Shown here: one piece after another, positions 27,560 through 35,910 of the stretch
Numbering within the stretch: position 1 is the stretch's first letter
How the letters are laid out: every line of letters starts with the position of its first letter
Source of the DNA: Apopatocola sp963618015
GTDB lineage: Bacteria; Bacillota; Clostridia; Oscillospirales; Oscillospiraceae
Assembly (NCBI GenBank): GCA_963618015.1
Contig: CAVEQS010000005.1
Location: 1-64,000 of the forward strand
DNA length: 64,000 nucleotides
Direction: 5' to 3'
Made by a program: the position numbers and the translations under genes
The notes under the pieces: model-generated
The model's database searches: none
What the model was told of the DNA's origin: nothing
Seen by the model: the letters and a program-made list of their open reading frames with translations, nothing else

Positions 27560-27762
27560 CCGAAGAAAAGAAAAACCGTATCAGCGAGCTGACGCGCATC
27601 TCGCGCGAGCGCGCGCTCACGCCGGAGGAAACGGCGGAGCGCCTTGCCCTGCGCGAGGAATATCTGGCCGACTGGCGGCGCGGGACGCTCGAAACGCTGG
27701 AAAACGTCTACATCATCGGCGCGGACGGCAAGGAGCACAAGCTCCCGAAAAAGAAATTCTGA
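27556..27762 (+). CDS. UPF0291 (DUF896) small protein
   Basis: A 68-residue charged helical protein with ISELTRISRERALTPEETAE and LRREYL-like LREEYLADWR, matching the DUF896/YnzC family. Function is unknown; some relatives are linked to the SOS response. It starts within an ATGA overlap with yfbR and is followed 23 bases later by pepF. Confidence 0.85.
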   Translation: MTEEKKNRISELTRISRERALTPEETAERLALREEYLADWRRGTLETLENVYIIGADGKEHKLPKKKF

Positions 27763-27785
27763 TTTTCATTAGGAGGATATACCGA

Positions 27786-29588
27786 ATGGCAGACAGACCC
27801 ATCCCGGCGCGCAGCGAAGTGCCGGAGGAATCGACCTGGAATCTCAAGGACGTATTTGAAAGCGACGAGGCCTGGCAGGCGGAGTATGAAGCGCTCAAGA
27901 CCATGCCGGAGCAGATTGAGGCGTTTCGCGGCAAGCTCGGCGAGAGCGCGGAGACGCTGCTCAGCTGGTTCCGCCTGAGCGACGCGCTCTCCGTGCGGCT
28001 TGAAAAGCTCTACGGCTACGCAAGCTGCAAGGGTGACGAGGACACCGGCAACGGCTTCTATCAGGGCATGCGTTCCAAGGCGCTCGCAACGCTTGTCGCC
28101 ATTGATGCAGCCGCAGCGTTTGAGACGCCGGAGATCATGGCGCTCGACGAGGACACCATCAACCTCTTCTACGCCGCGCAGCCGGAGCTCGAGACCTACC
28201 GCCGCAACATTTATAAGATCCGCCGCCGCAAGGCGCACATCCTCTCCCCGGAGGAGGAAAAGCTCCTCTCCGTCGCCGGAGAGATGGCGAACGCGCCGGA
28301 GAATATTGCGAGCGTCTTCCGCGATGCCGATCTCACGTTCCCGGACGTGACCGACGGCGAGGGGCATTCCCACGTTCTCACGAGCGGGACATTCGTTCCC
28401 CTGCTCATGGGCAGCGACCGCGTGCTGCGCAAGAACGCCTTTGAAGCCTACTATAACCGCCTCGGTGAATTTAAAAACACCGTCGCTGCGTCGCTTGACG
28501 GACAGTTCCGCTCGCTCAAGTTCTTCTCGGACGCGCGGCATTATCCCTCGACGCGCGCCGCCGCGCTCGACGGCACGGAGGTGCCGGAAGAGGTTTACGA
28601 CAATCTCATCGAGGCTGTCCATGCGAACATGGATAAGATGTACCGCTATGTGGCGCTGCGCAAGAAGCTGCTCGGCGTGGACGAGCTGCACATGTACGAT
28701 GTGTACACCCCCATCGTGGCGGATGCCGACAGCGCCATCACCTACGAGGAAGCCAAGGCCACGGTGCTCGAAGCGCTCGCGGTGCTCGGCGAGGACTACA
28801 CCGACCTGCTGAAGGAGGGCTTTGCCAACCGCTGGATCGACGTTTACGAAAACGTCGGCAAGCGCGGCGGCGCATACTCCTCCGGCAACAGCTACCCGCA
28901 CCCCTATGTCCTGCTCAACCATAAAGACAATCTTGACAGCATGTTCACGCTCGCCCACGAAATGGGTCACGCGCTGCACAGCTACCACAGCTGCAAGTAC
29001 CAGCCGGTGAACACCGCCGGGTATGTTATTTTCGTGGCCGAGGTCGCCTCCACCTGCAACGAGGTGTTGCTCATGCGCCATCTGCTCGGCAAGACGACGG
29101 ACAAGAAGCAGCGCGCCTATCTCATCAACCACTTCCTTGACCAGTTCAAGGGCACGGTGTACCGCCAGACGATGTTTGCCGAGTTTGAAAAGATCATGGG
29201 CGAGATGAACGGCGCGGGCGAGGCCCTTACGGCGGATGCGCTGAATGAAAAGTATCTTGCGCTCAACAAGCTGTACTTCGGCCCCGACATGGTCTCCGAC
29301 GACGGCATCGCGCTCGAGTGGGCGCGCATCCCGCACTTCTTCTATAACTACTATGTGTTCCAGTACGCCACCGGCTTCTCCGCCGCCGTGGCGATCGCGA
29401 ACCGCATTCTCGCCGAGGGCGAGAGCGCCGTTGCCGATTATAAGAAGTTCCTCTCCTCCGGCGGCAGCGCCGATCCGATCAGCCTTCTCAAGATCGCGGG
29501 CGTCGATATGAGCACGCCGAAGCCCGTGAACGATGCGCTCAGCCTCTTCGGCGAGCTCATCGACGAGATGGAGCAGCTGGTAGACTAA
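27786..29588 (+). CDS. pepF: Oligoendopeptidase F (M3 family)
   Basis: A 600-residue zinc peptidase that cleaves short peptides in the cytoplasm. The HEMGHALHSYHS motif (about 392-403) holds the zinc ligands, with the third-ligand region in VAEVASTCNEVLL. No signal peptide. ATG 27786 follows TAGGAGGATATACCGA, a near-ideal ribosome site; the longer in-frame extension to 27243 is read-through of another frame of yfbR and is not used. Confidence 0.93.
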   Translation: MADRPIPARSEVPEESTWNLKDVFESDEAWQAEYEALKTMPEQIEAFRGKLGESAETLLSWFRLSDALSVRLEKLYGYASCKGDEDTGNGFYQGMRSKALATLVAIDAAAAFETPEIMALDEDTINLFYAAQPELETYRRNIYKIRRRKAHILSPEEEKLLSVAGEMANAPENIASVFRDADLTFPDVTDGEGHSHVLTSGTFVPLLMGSDRVLRKNAFEAYYNRLGEFKNTVAASLDGQFRSLKFFSDARHYPSTRAAALDGTEVPEEVYDNLIEAVHANMDKMYRYVALRKKLLGVDELHMYDVYTPIVADADSAITYEEAKATVLEALAVLGEDYTDLLKEGFANRWIDVYENVGKRGGAYSSGNSYPHPYVLLNHKDNLDSMFTLAHEMGHALHSYHSCKYQPVNTAGYVIFVAEVASTCNEVLLMRHLLGKTTDKKQRAYLINHFLDQFKGTVYRQTMFAEFEKIMGEMNGAGEALTADALNEKYLALNKLYFGPDMVSDDGIALEWARIPHFFYNYYVFQYATGFSAAVAIANRILAEGESAVADYKKFLSSGGSADPISLLKIAGVDMSTPKPVNDALSLFGELIDEMEQLVD

Positions 29589-29603
29589 AAAACCGCTGCG
29601 GCG

Positions 29604-29754
29604 GGGCACTCCCTTCGTCTCGCCTACGGCGAGCCACCTCCCTCGGTGAGGGAGGCACAATAAAGAGTTCCGGCTGCGCCGGAATACCATGAAAAAAGGC
29701 TCCCTCTTTGAGGGAGCTGTCAGCGGCAAAGACGCTGACTGAAGGAGTTTATAT
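29604..29754. repeat. Multi-hairpin intergenic repeat, copy 2
   Basis: Same layout as the 10.3 kb copy. Outer arms are ACTCCCTTCGTC and GACTGAAGGAGT; inside are hairpins CTCGCC/GGCGAG, CCTCCCTC/GAGGGAGG, TTCCGGC/GCCGGAA, GCTCCCTC/GAGGGAGC and a CAGC-type stem. It again lies between converging genes (pepF and alr). Confidence 0.8.
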
Positions 29755-29767
29755 ACCGCAATATTGG

Positions 29768-29803
29768 CAAGACCTCCCGGGACGGCTGTCCCGGGAGGTC
29801 TTG
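29768..29803. terminator. Terminator between pepF and the racemase gene
   Basis: A perfect 16-base stem CAAGACCTCCCGGGAC with loop GGCT. T runs are short on both sides, so efficiency is uncertain. It sits 2 bases past the racemase stop codon. Confidence 0.7.
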
Positions 29804-29805
29804 CA

Positions 29806-30912
29806 CTATTTGACTATTACCGGCAGCCTTGTGCCGAGACGGCTCAGGAGCTCGTTGGGGATCGTGCCGCAGCGCGCGGCGACTTCCCCGGCGCGCAGCG
29901 GCGAAGCGTCGCCGATGAGTTCCGCAACGTCGCCAACGGCGGCTTCGGGGATGTCCGTCACATCCACGGCGAGCTGATCCATGCACACGCGCCCCGCGAC
30001 CGGCGCGAGGTGTCCGCGGAGGCGGACGAGCCCGGTATTGGAGAGCGCGCGGGGGTAGCCGTCGGCATAGCCGATGGGCAGAATGGCGATGCGTGTCGCC
30101 CGCCGCGCGGTGAACGCGCGGTCGTACCCGACGCTCTCGCCTTTGGCCACCGTCCGAACGGCGGCGACGCGCGCTTTGAGCGCGAGGACGGGGCGCAGAC
30201 CGAGCGAGCGCGCCGCGGCGCCCTCTGCCGCGCCGTAGAGAGCAAGCCCGATGCGTGCATAATCGAAGCGCAGCTCCGGGTAGTGGAGGAGACCGAAGCT
30301 GCTCTGGAGATGCAGCTTCGGCAGCACGACGCCGCGCGCGGCGAGCGCCGATGTCAGGGAGGAGAAACGCCGGATCTGTTCGCGGGTGAACGCAACATCG
30401 TCCGGCGCGAGGCTGTCGGCGCAGCAGAGATGGGAAAATACTCCGTCCACCGTGAGATTTTCCATGCAAAACACCGCAAGAGCTTCCTCCGGCGCGTCCC
30501 ACGCGATGCCGAGGCGGTGCATCCCGGTGTCAATCTTCAAGTGTACGCGCAGCGGCACGCCCTGCGCGCTGAGCGCTTTTGCGTGGGAAAGGTCGGCGAC
30601 GGTCTGCGTAAGGCCGAGACGGGCGAGCTCCCCGGCGCGCTCCGGCGGCGTATAGCCGAGAATGAGCACCGTTCCGTCCGCGCCGAGCGCGCGGAGCTGT
30701 GCGCCCTCATCGAGCGTCGCCACGGCAAACGCGCGCACGCCGAGCGACAAAAGCTGCGGCACGATGGCGGCAGCGCCGTGGCCGTAGGCGTCCGCCTTTA
30801 CGACCGCCATTAGCTCACACCCCGGCGGCAGCGCGCCGCGCAGCGCGGAAACGTTTTGCGCGAGCGCCGCGGTGTCGATCTCCCGCCACGCGCGCTCGGT
30901 ACAGGCGGTCAT
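29806..30912 (-). CDS. Alanine/serine racemase (VanT-like, PLP-dependent)
   Basis: A 368-residue fold-type III PLP enzyme. Lys39 in AVVKADAYGHG holds PLP, and the second-base region is SVGYDRAF. The racemase C-terminal domain reads GRVCMDQLAVDVTD and ends TRLPVIVK. It lacks the membrane acyltransferase domain of VanT, so it looks like a soluble Alr. By eye, the position of Tyr354 in Geobacillus Alr falls on Thr in LGTRLP; loss of that Tyr is a feature of serine racemases, so D-serine production is possible. It overlaps the acyltransferase gene by 4 bases, in the vanG-type set. Start is at 30912; the longer in-frame extension lies inside that gene. Confidence 0.85.
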   Translation of the reverse strand: MTACTERAWREIDTAALAQNVSALRGALPPGCELMAVVKADAYGHGAAAIVPQLLSLGVRAFAVATLDEGAQLRALGADGTVLILGYTPPERAGELARLGLTQTVADLSHAKALSAQGVPLRVHLKIDTGMHRLGIAWDAPEEALAVFCMENLTVDGVFSHLCCADSLAPDDVAFTREQIRRFSSLTSALAARGVVLPKLHLQSSFGLLHYPELRFDYARIGLALYGAAEGAAARSLGLRPVLALKARVAAVRTVAKGESVGYDRAFTARRATRIAILPIGYADGYPRALSNTGLVRLRGHLAPVAGRVCMDQLAVDVTDIPEAAVGDVAELIGDASPLRAGEVAARCGTIPNELLSRLGTRLPVIVK

Positions 30913-31376
30913 GGCTCGCGCCTTTCGATGATGCGCGCACCAGGCGACACGACCGTGGCGCCTGCCGGCACGTCCGTGTGGACAACGGCACCCGCGCCGA
31001 TCCTCGCGCCAGACCCAACATGGATGCCGCCGACGAGCACCGCGCCGGCACCGATGAGGCAGCCCTCGCCGATCTCCGGCGCTTTTCCGGCGATCTCGCC
31101 GATGGTCACATTCTGGTAAATCCGGCAGTTTGCCCCGACAACGGCATACCGCGAGATGAATACGCCGTGCAGCCCGTGCGGGAGCGACGGCACGCCCCGG
31201 ATCACCGTGTCCGGGCCGATGTAGCCGCCGTGCCGCGCGGCACACCGGCTCATGAAGAATGTCAGTATGTCTCGCCAAAGGCCGGGCTTTGCGCGCTGCT
31301 GCCGCCGGTAGAGCCGCCAGAAGCGCGAGAGATCGTTCCCGCGCGAATAGTCGATGATCTTTTCCCGGATACTCAT
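30909..31376 (-). CDS. Hexapeptide-repeat acyltransferase, serine acetyltransferase-like
   Basis: A 155-residue left-handed beta-helix protein. Hexapeptide turns run from about GPDTVIRG through IYQNVTIGE and IGAGAVLVGG to VGSGARIGAGAVV. This resembles the catalytic half of CysE-like serine acetyltransferases, without their long N-terminal helical domain. It is wedged between the VanG-like ligase (4-base overlap) and the racemase (4-base overlap), so the three are translated together. A serine-related substrate would fit a D-Ala-D-Ser pathway, but this is inference. Confidence 0.8.
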   Translation of the reverse strand: MSIREKIIDYSRGNDLSRFWRLYRRQQRAKPGLWRDILTFFMSRCAARHGGYIGPDTVIRGVPSLPHGLHGVFISRYAVVGANCRIYQNVTIGEIAGKAPEIGEGCLIGAGAVLVGGIHVGSGARIGAGAVVHTDVPAGATVVSPGARIIERREP

Positions 31377-32419
31377 ACGTACAGCCCCAGCAGCCGGCCG
31401 ATCATCTGCGGAAACGACAGGCCGATTCCTTTCATCATATTCGGGTAGCGGCTGTGCGAAGTGAGGCCGGGGATCGTGTTCACCTCGTTGAACACCAGCT
31501 CGCCGGAGGGCGTGAGGAAGAGATCGACGCGCGCGAACCCCGAGCAGCCGAGAGCACGGTAGACCGTCCTGGCGGCCTCCTGAATGCGCCGCTCCGTCTC
31601 GGCATCCACACGCGCGGGCATATGGATGCGGGAGGTTTTGAGCGTGTATTTCTCCGCAAAATCGAAAAAGCCGCCGGAGAGCTCGATCTCGTCGGCGCGG
31701 CCGACGGTCAGCGTATCCGTGCCGAGCACGGCGCAGCCGACCTCAAAGCCCGGCACGGCTTCCTCAACGATGACGGAACGGTCGTACCGGAACGCCGTAT
31801 CGATGGCGGCATCCAGCGCCGCGACTGCTTCCACGCGCGTTACGCCGAAGGACGAGCCCGCGCGCACGGGCTTTACGAACACCGGAAAGGCGAGCGTATT
31901 TAGAATTTTCTGCCGCGCCGCCGTGTTCTCTTCGAGAACGACCGACTTCGGCACCGCGATCCCGGCGAGTGAGACGAGCTTGTGCGCGCGGTCCTTGTCC
32001 ATGCAGAGCGCCGAGGCGAGTGTTCCGCATCCGACAAGCGGGATACCGGCAAGCTCGAAAAGGCCCTGCACCGTGCCGTCCTCGCCGTTTTTCCCGTGCA
32101 GCACAGGGAAGGCAAGATCGATGCGCCGCAGTACCCACGCGCCATTGTGGAGTTCCCAAAACCCGGGCGCACCGCGGCTCGGCGAGAAGGCAGCGGGGCG
32201 AAGGAGCGAACGGTCATCCGCCCACGTTCCGGCGGAAATGGCGCTGTAGGTGCCGAGATAGTGATACCAGTCGCCGTCTTTCGTGATGCCGATGGGCAGA
32301 GGATCAAACCGCTCTGTGTCAACGGCCTCCAGCACCGCGGCGGCGGACTGGAGAGAGACTTCGTATTCGCTCGAATGGCCGCCGAAGAGCACGGCGAGCG
32401 TTTTCTTTTTGGTGGTCAT
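31373..32419 (-). CDS. vanG: D-alanine-D-serine/D-alanine ligase, VanG type
   Basis: A 348-residue ATP-grasp ligase, same length as VanG. Hallmarks are LFGGHSSEYEVSLQSA, FPVLHGKNGEDGT, CMDKDRAHKLVSLAGI, KPVRAGSSFG, the omega-loop AEKYTLKTS and NEVNTIPGLTSHSRYP. As remembered, these stretches match VanG more closely than housekeeping Ddl. VanG joins D-Ala to D-Ser, lowering vancomycin affinity. It lies 4 bases after vanW and overlaps the acyltransferase gene by 4. Start is 32419, with AAAGGAATAAAACC upstream; the longer ORF runs back through vanW. D-Ala-D-Ala ligation is the main alternative. Confidence 0.87.
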   Translation of the reverse strand: MTTKKKTLAVLFGGHSSEYEVSLQSAAAVLEAVDTERFDPLPIGITKDGDWYHYLGTYSAISAGTWADDRSLLRPAAFSPSRGAPGFWELHNGAWVLRRIDLAFPVLHGKNGEDGTVQGLFELAGIPLVGCGTLASALCMDKDRAHKLVSLAGIAVPKSVVLEENTAARQKILNTLAFPVFVKPVRAGSSFGVTRVEAVAALDAAIDTAFRYDRSVIVEEAVPGFEVGCAVLGTDTLTVGRADEIELSGGFFDFAEKYTLKTSRIHMPARVDAETERRIQEAARTVYRALGCSGFARVDLFLTPSGELVFNEVNTIPGLTSHSRYPNMMKGIGLSFPQMIGRLLGLYV

Positions 32420-32423
32420 GGTT

Positions 32424-33245
32424 TTATTCCTTTCGTATGGACGTGCCCTCCGGCAGCGGGTACGCGATCGCACATTCGTTTGTGTACAAAAGCCGCCGCT
32501 CCATGATTTTGGCCTCGGCGTCGGTCTCCTCGCGGAATACCTCGGCGCGCTCGTAGATTTTGCCGCCGCGCTGCACATAGGAGACAGCGCCGTTGCACAC
32601 GCGGTATTCCCGCGCCGGGGGACGATCGGACTCGATTTGGACAAAAAGGTCGGTGTCAGAAAAATCGATGGCGACGCGGAAGACTGCGCTGGTGTCGTTT
32701 CGCACGCGGAGATCGCACCAGCCCTCGCTCACGGTCGCGTCCGCGCCGCGCGGGAAGCGCTCGGCCTCCGCGGCGGGGAACTGCTCCACGGCGTGGCCGT
32801 GCCGCTCGGTGATCGTGAGGGGCGTGTGCAAAAAGCACCAGTAGAGAAGATCGCTCAGCATGCACAGCCCTCCGCCGTAGGCCGGGCGGACGCTGCCGTT
32901 TACGAGCACGAGCCCATCCTTATAGGGCGTATCCCGGTCGGCGTGGCGCGCAAGACGCCAGAAGGAGAACGTCTCGCCCGGCGCGAGCAGCACGCCGTCC
33001 ATTGTGGCGGCGGCAAGCCGGAGGTTGTGCACCTTGTTTTGCTGATACTCCATCGGAAAGCCGCTGTGCGCGTTGCGCATGGCGACGTTGGCGCGGAAAA
33101 GCGTGTGTTCGAGCGATGTTTTTGTCCGCGCGGCGGCATAGCGGTTGCCGTCAAAGCGCATTTTGAGATAAAAGCAGCGCTTTCTCTGCCAGCGCCGCAG
33201 CGGCAGCAGAAACGGAAAGCGCTCCGTGAGCCGTTTTCTTGCCAT
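32424..33245 (-). CDS. vanW: VanW family protein
   Basis: A 273-residue protein of the VanW family, accessory gene of vanB- and vanG-type glycopeptide-resistance clusters; its biochemical role is not known. Typical stretches are RFPFLLPLRRWQRKRCFY, LAPGETFSFWRLARHADR, GGGLCMLSDLLYWCFLHTP and SEGWCDLRVRNDT. No convincing signal peptide. AAAGGAGAAAACC precedes ATG 33245. It is the first gene after the hairpin terminator that follows vanS, and the ligase starts 4 bases beyond its stop. Confidence 0.9.
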   Translation of the reverse strand: MARKRLTERFPFLLPLRRWQRKRCFYLKMRFDGNRYAAARTKTSLEHTLFRANVAMRNAHSGFPMEYQQNKVHNLRLAAATMDGVLLAPGETFSFWRLARHADRDTPYKDGLVLVNGSVRPAYGGGLCMLSDLLYWCFLHTPLTITERHGHAVEQFPAAEAERFPRGADATVSEGWCDLRVRNDTSAVFRVAIDFSDTDLFVQIESDRPPAREYRVCNGAVSYVQRGGKIYERAEVFREETDAEAKIMERRLLYTNECAIAYPLPEGTSIRKE

Positions 33246-33274
33246 GGTTTTCTCCTTTGAAGAAGCGGGGAAAT

Positions 33275-33321
33275 AAAAAAGCTCCCGTTTCCGATACGGA
33301 TATCGTATCGGAAACGGGAGC
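33275..33321 (-). terminator. Strong hairpin terminator/attenuator between vanS and vanW
   Basis: A perfect 18-base stem (33281-33298 with 33304-33321, loop GATAT) is followed on the minus strand by TTTTTT. It lies only about 30 bases before the vanW ATG. It would stop vanRS transcripts, or act as an attenuator in the vanW leader. Confidence 0.88.
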
Positions 33322-33373
33322 AAAATGTTTTCCCAAGCCCCAACGGGCGTCTTATGTTTTTCTGCGGAAAGTC

Positions 33374-34489
33374 TTACGATTTTCCAACGGGCGGTTTTTC
33401 GATGGGCAGCGTGACGGTGAACGTCACGGTATCGTCCCGGCTCTCGCCGGTGAGCGTGCCGCCGTGGAGCTCGGTGATCTGCCGGGCGATGGCGAGACCC
33501 AGCCCCGCGCCGCCGGTGGAGGAGCGCGCCGCGTCCAGCCGGTAAAACTGTTCAAAGATGCGCGAGAGCTTTTCCGGCGGGATCGTGTCGCCGCGATTCC
33601 GGAAGCGGACAACGGTAAAATTGCCGACACGCTCCGCCGTAACGGTGATCTCCGTGCCCGGGTAGCAGTAGAGCACGGCGTTGCGCAAAAGGTTATCAAA
33701 GACGCGCTGCAATTTGTTCGCATCGCACCGGATGGGAAACGTTTCGGGCGCGGAGAGCGCGCAGGTGAGATTCTTCTCGCGGAGCATCGGCTGAAACTCA
33801 AACGTGAGCTGCTCGAGCAGGCGGGAGAGATCGGCGGCGCCGTATTGCAGCTCGATGGCGGAGAGATTGAAGCGCGTGATCTCGAAAAATTCGTTGATGA
33901 GATCTTCGAGACGGTTGGCCTTGTCGAGCGCGATGGAGAGATATTTCTCCCGCAGCGCCGGGGCAATCTCGCCCTCGTCGTGCAGCAGCGTCAAATACCC
34001 GATCACGGACGAGAGCGGCGTTTTAAGATCATGCGCAAGATACATGATGAGATCGTTTTTCCGCTGCTCGGCTTCGCGCCGCGCCCGGAGATTTTCCTGC
34101 GAGCGCGACCGCGCGAGATTGAGCTCGTTTTCCACATCGGAGAGCTCCTTCGGCAGCTCAATGGGCGGCGCGGCGGGGTCAGAGAGCGATTTGGCCGCGG
34201 CGATCACGTCGTCCAGATAGCCGAGCGGTTGGCGCAGCGCGCGGACGGTGAACCAGATAAAGCCCGCGAGCAGAAGCAGAACGATGAGCACCGGGGAGAG
34301 ACGTTCCACGCCCTTGAGGAGATAGTAGAGCGGATCATTCTCGCTCCATGTGAGACGGGAGCAGGCGAACGCGGCAAAGAAATACCCGCCGACGACCACG
34401 GCGAAGAGCGCCGCGATCGAGAGAAGATAGCGCGTGAAGAGACGCGATGCGAGCGGGGAGAAGCGGTTCGGGCGTTTATTCGATCTCAT
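33374..34489 (-). CDS. vanS: VanS-type sensor histidine kinase
   Basis: A 371-residue membrane kinase with two transmembrane segments (about 18-42 and 66-83) and a short outside loop, then a HAMP-like linker and coiled coil. The phospho-acceptor is His153 in YLAHDLKTPLSSVIGYL, and the ATPase has NLLRNAVLY, FRNRGDTIP and GGAGLGLAIA. VanS kinases sense glycopeptides or cell-wall damage and phosphorylate VanR. The start overlaps the vanR end by 14 bases. Identity as VanS rests on kinase-core likeness plus gene context. Confidence 0.88.
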   Translation of the reverse strand: MRSNKRPNRFSPLASRLFTRYLLSIAALFAVVVGGYFFAAFACSRLTWSENDPLYYLLKGVERLSPVLIVLLLLAGFIWFTVRALRQPLGYLDDVIAAAKSLSDPAAPPIELPKELSDVENELNLARSRSQENLRARREAEQRKNDLIMYLAHDLKTPLSSVIGYLTLLHDEGEIAPALREKYLSIALDKANRLEDLINEFFEITRFNLSAIELQYGAADLSRLLEQLTFEFQPMLREKNLTCALSAPETFPIRCDANKLQRVFDNLLRNAVLYCYPGTEITVTAERVGNFTVVRFRNRGDTIPPEKLSRIFEQFYRLDAARSSTGGAGLGLAIARQITELHGGTLTGESRDDTVTFTVTLPIEKPPVGKS

Positions 34490-35174
34490 ACCCTACCCCC
34501 CAGACGGTCTTGATGAATTTTGGATTCCGCGGCGGCTCGTTCATCTTTTCACGCAGCCGGGCGATATGCGCCATGACGGTGTTGTTGCTGTTTTGCAGGT
34601 ATTTCTCCTTCCACACGGCCTCGAACAGCTCCTCGGACGGAACGACGCGCCCCTGCCGCGAGCACAGATACCAGAGGATCGAAAATTCGATCGGCGTGAG
34701 CATAAGCTCCCGGCCGTAGAGCGTGCATTTGTGGCTTTCGCGCTGGATCGTAAGGCCGCGGATATCGAACTCGACTGCTTCCTCCGGCGCGGCGGCGCTC
34801 TGGTTGTAGCGCCCGGCGCGGCGAAGCTGCGTCTTTACGCGCGCGACGACCTCCAAGGGGTTGAACGGCTTGGTGATATAGTCGTCTGCGCCGATCGTCA
34901 GGCCGAGGATCTTGTCGCTGTCAGCCACGCGCGCGGTCAGCATCAGGATGGGAAAGAAGCGGCTCTCCCGGATTTTCCGGCAGAGCGAAAAGCCGTCGGT
35001 GTCCGGCAGCATCACGTCGAGCAGCGCAAGGTCGATGTGCTGCGATTCCACGCAGCGCAGCGCCTCTGCGCCGGTGGCGCATGTATGGACGGTGTAGCCG
35101 TCGTTTTTGAGATAGATTTCCAGAAGGTCGGCGATCTCGCGCTCATCGTCTACGACGAGGATGGTTTCGTTCAT
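34476..35174 (-). CDS. vanR: VanR-type response regulator (OmpR family)
   Basis: A 232-residue regulator. The receiver has acidic pocket VVDDEREIADLLEIYL, phospho-Asp53 (ALLDVMLPDTDG) and TKPFNPLE; the winged-helix output domain runs about 135-232 and ends FIKTVWGVGYEIE. These stretches match the VanR family closely. It presumably controls the vanW-vanG genes in step with vanS, which overlaps it. Start at 35174; the longer ORF to 35333 runs into repeat DNA. Confidence 0.9.
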   Translation of the reverse strand: MNETILVVDDEREIADLLEIYLKNDGYTVHTCATGAEALRCVESQHIDLALLDVMLPDTDGFSLCRKIRESRFFPILMLTARVADSDKILGLTIGADDYITKPFNPLEVVARVKTQLRRAGRYNQSAAAPEEAVEFDIRGLTIQRESHKCTLYGRELMLTPIEFSILWYLCSRQGRVVPSEELFEAVWKEKYLQNSNNTVMAHIARLREKMNEPPRNPKFIKTVWGVGYEIE

Positions 35175-35210
35175 AGCGGTTCTCCCAACGGGCGGTTTGG
35201 TTTTGAGCCC

Positions 35211-35239
35211 ATTAAACCACAGTTTTTGTTCAAACGCAA
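35211..35239 (-). promoter_or_regulatory. Candidate promoter of vanRS
   Basis: Minus strand: -35 TTGCGT (35234-35239), 17-base spacer, -10 TTTAAT (35211-35216). An inverted repeat GGCGGTTT (35191-) with AAACCGCC (about 35243-) flanks it and could bind a regulator, for example VanR itself. Confidence 0.45.
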
Positions 35240-35260
35240 GAAACCGCCGGGACGAGGGAA

Positions 35261-35490
35261 AACCCTCCGTCAAAAACTGCGTTTTTGCCACCTCCCCTAT
35301 TAGGGGAGGCAAGAAAGTATACCGCAAGCCCACTTGGCTCCCTCTTTGAGGGAGCTGTCGAGCGGAGCGAGACTGAGGGAGTCAACTCCTTCCGTCTCGC
35401 CTTCGGCGAGCCACCCCCGCCCCCCTCTCTGTCGCCTGCGGCGACATCTCTCCCCGCCGGGGAGAGTCTGCCCTCAGCGAGGGAGGCAGC
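35261..35490. repeat. Multi-hairpin intergenic repeat, copy 3, with a tandem partial copy
   Basis: The first unit (about 35261-35384) has outer arms ACCCTCCGTC and GACTGAGGGAGT plus hairpins CAAAAACTGCGTTTTTG, CCTCCCCT/AGGGGAGG and GGCTCCCTC/GAGGGAGC. A second, rearranged unit follows at about 35385-35490, with CTCGCC/GGCGAG, GTCGCC/GGCGAC and CTCTCCCC/GGGGAGAG. It accounts for the gene-free stretch between vanR and the XRE regulator. Confidence 0.75.
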
Positions 35491-35497
35491 AGAACGC

Positions 35498-35530
35498 AAA
35501 GGACGCGCAGCCGGATGCTGCGCGTCCTTT
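35498..35530 (-). terminator. Hairpin terminator after the XRE regulator gene
   Basis: Stem AAAGGACGCGCAG/CTGCGCGTCCTTT (13 bases), 20 bases past the stop codon on the minus strand. The trailing T run is short (TTTGCGTTCT). Confidence 0.65.
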
Positions 35531-35549
35531 CTATCGTTAAGGAACAGCT

Positions 35550-35861
35550 TTACTTTTTCAAAAGCCGGTTGATGAAGCCGAGCAGCATGAGCATGTCGTC
35601 CTCGTCCAGCTGTCGCATACCGGCGAGCGCTTTCTGGATCAACTCGGGATGGGATTCCTCGTCGTTGAAAAACTGCTGCGGCGTGATGCCGAAATAATCG
35701 CAGATCGCGAGAAACTCCTTCATCGGCGGCAGCGCCTTGCCGGAGGAAATGTTGTATACATACCCGCGGCTGTGCCCTAAGTCGTAGCTCATCTGATATT
35801 CCGAAATACCCTTGCGCAGCCGCAGCTCGGTAATGCGGTTTCGGACAAATTCCTCCGTCAT
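35550..35861 (-). CDS. XRE-family helix-turn-helix regulator
   Basis: A 103-residue protein. An N-terminal HTH domain (RNRITELRLRKGISEYQMSYDLG, about 7-60, in two stretches) with recognition helix near SRGYVYNISSGK is followed by a short acidic helical tail. ATG 35861 is used because GAGGTGATACCA lies right before it. It diverges from a small membrane-protein gene and the DUF6273 gene. A palindrome ACAAA-TC-TTTGT at 35911-35922 lies between them and may be its operator; that is inference. Confidence 0.82.
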   Translation of the reverse strand: MTEEFVRNRITELRLRKGISEYQMSYDLGHSRGYVYNISSGKALPPMKEFLAICDYFGITPQQFFNDEESHPELIQKALAGMRQLDEDDMLMLLGFINRLLKK

Positions 35862-35910
35862 TGGTATCACCTCACATAGATAATACCGACAAGGAGCGAT
35901 TTGGCAGTAA

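Noticed and set aside
27708..29729. A 673-codon minus-strand frame
   Set aside because: Antisense of pepF, which has the HEMGH zinc motif.
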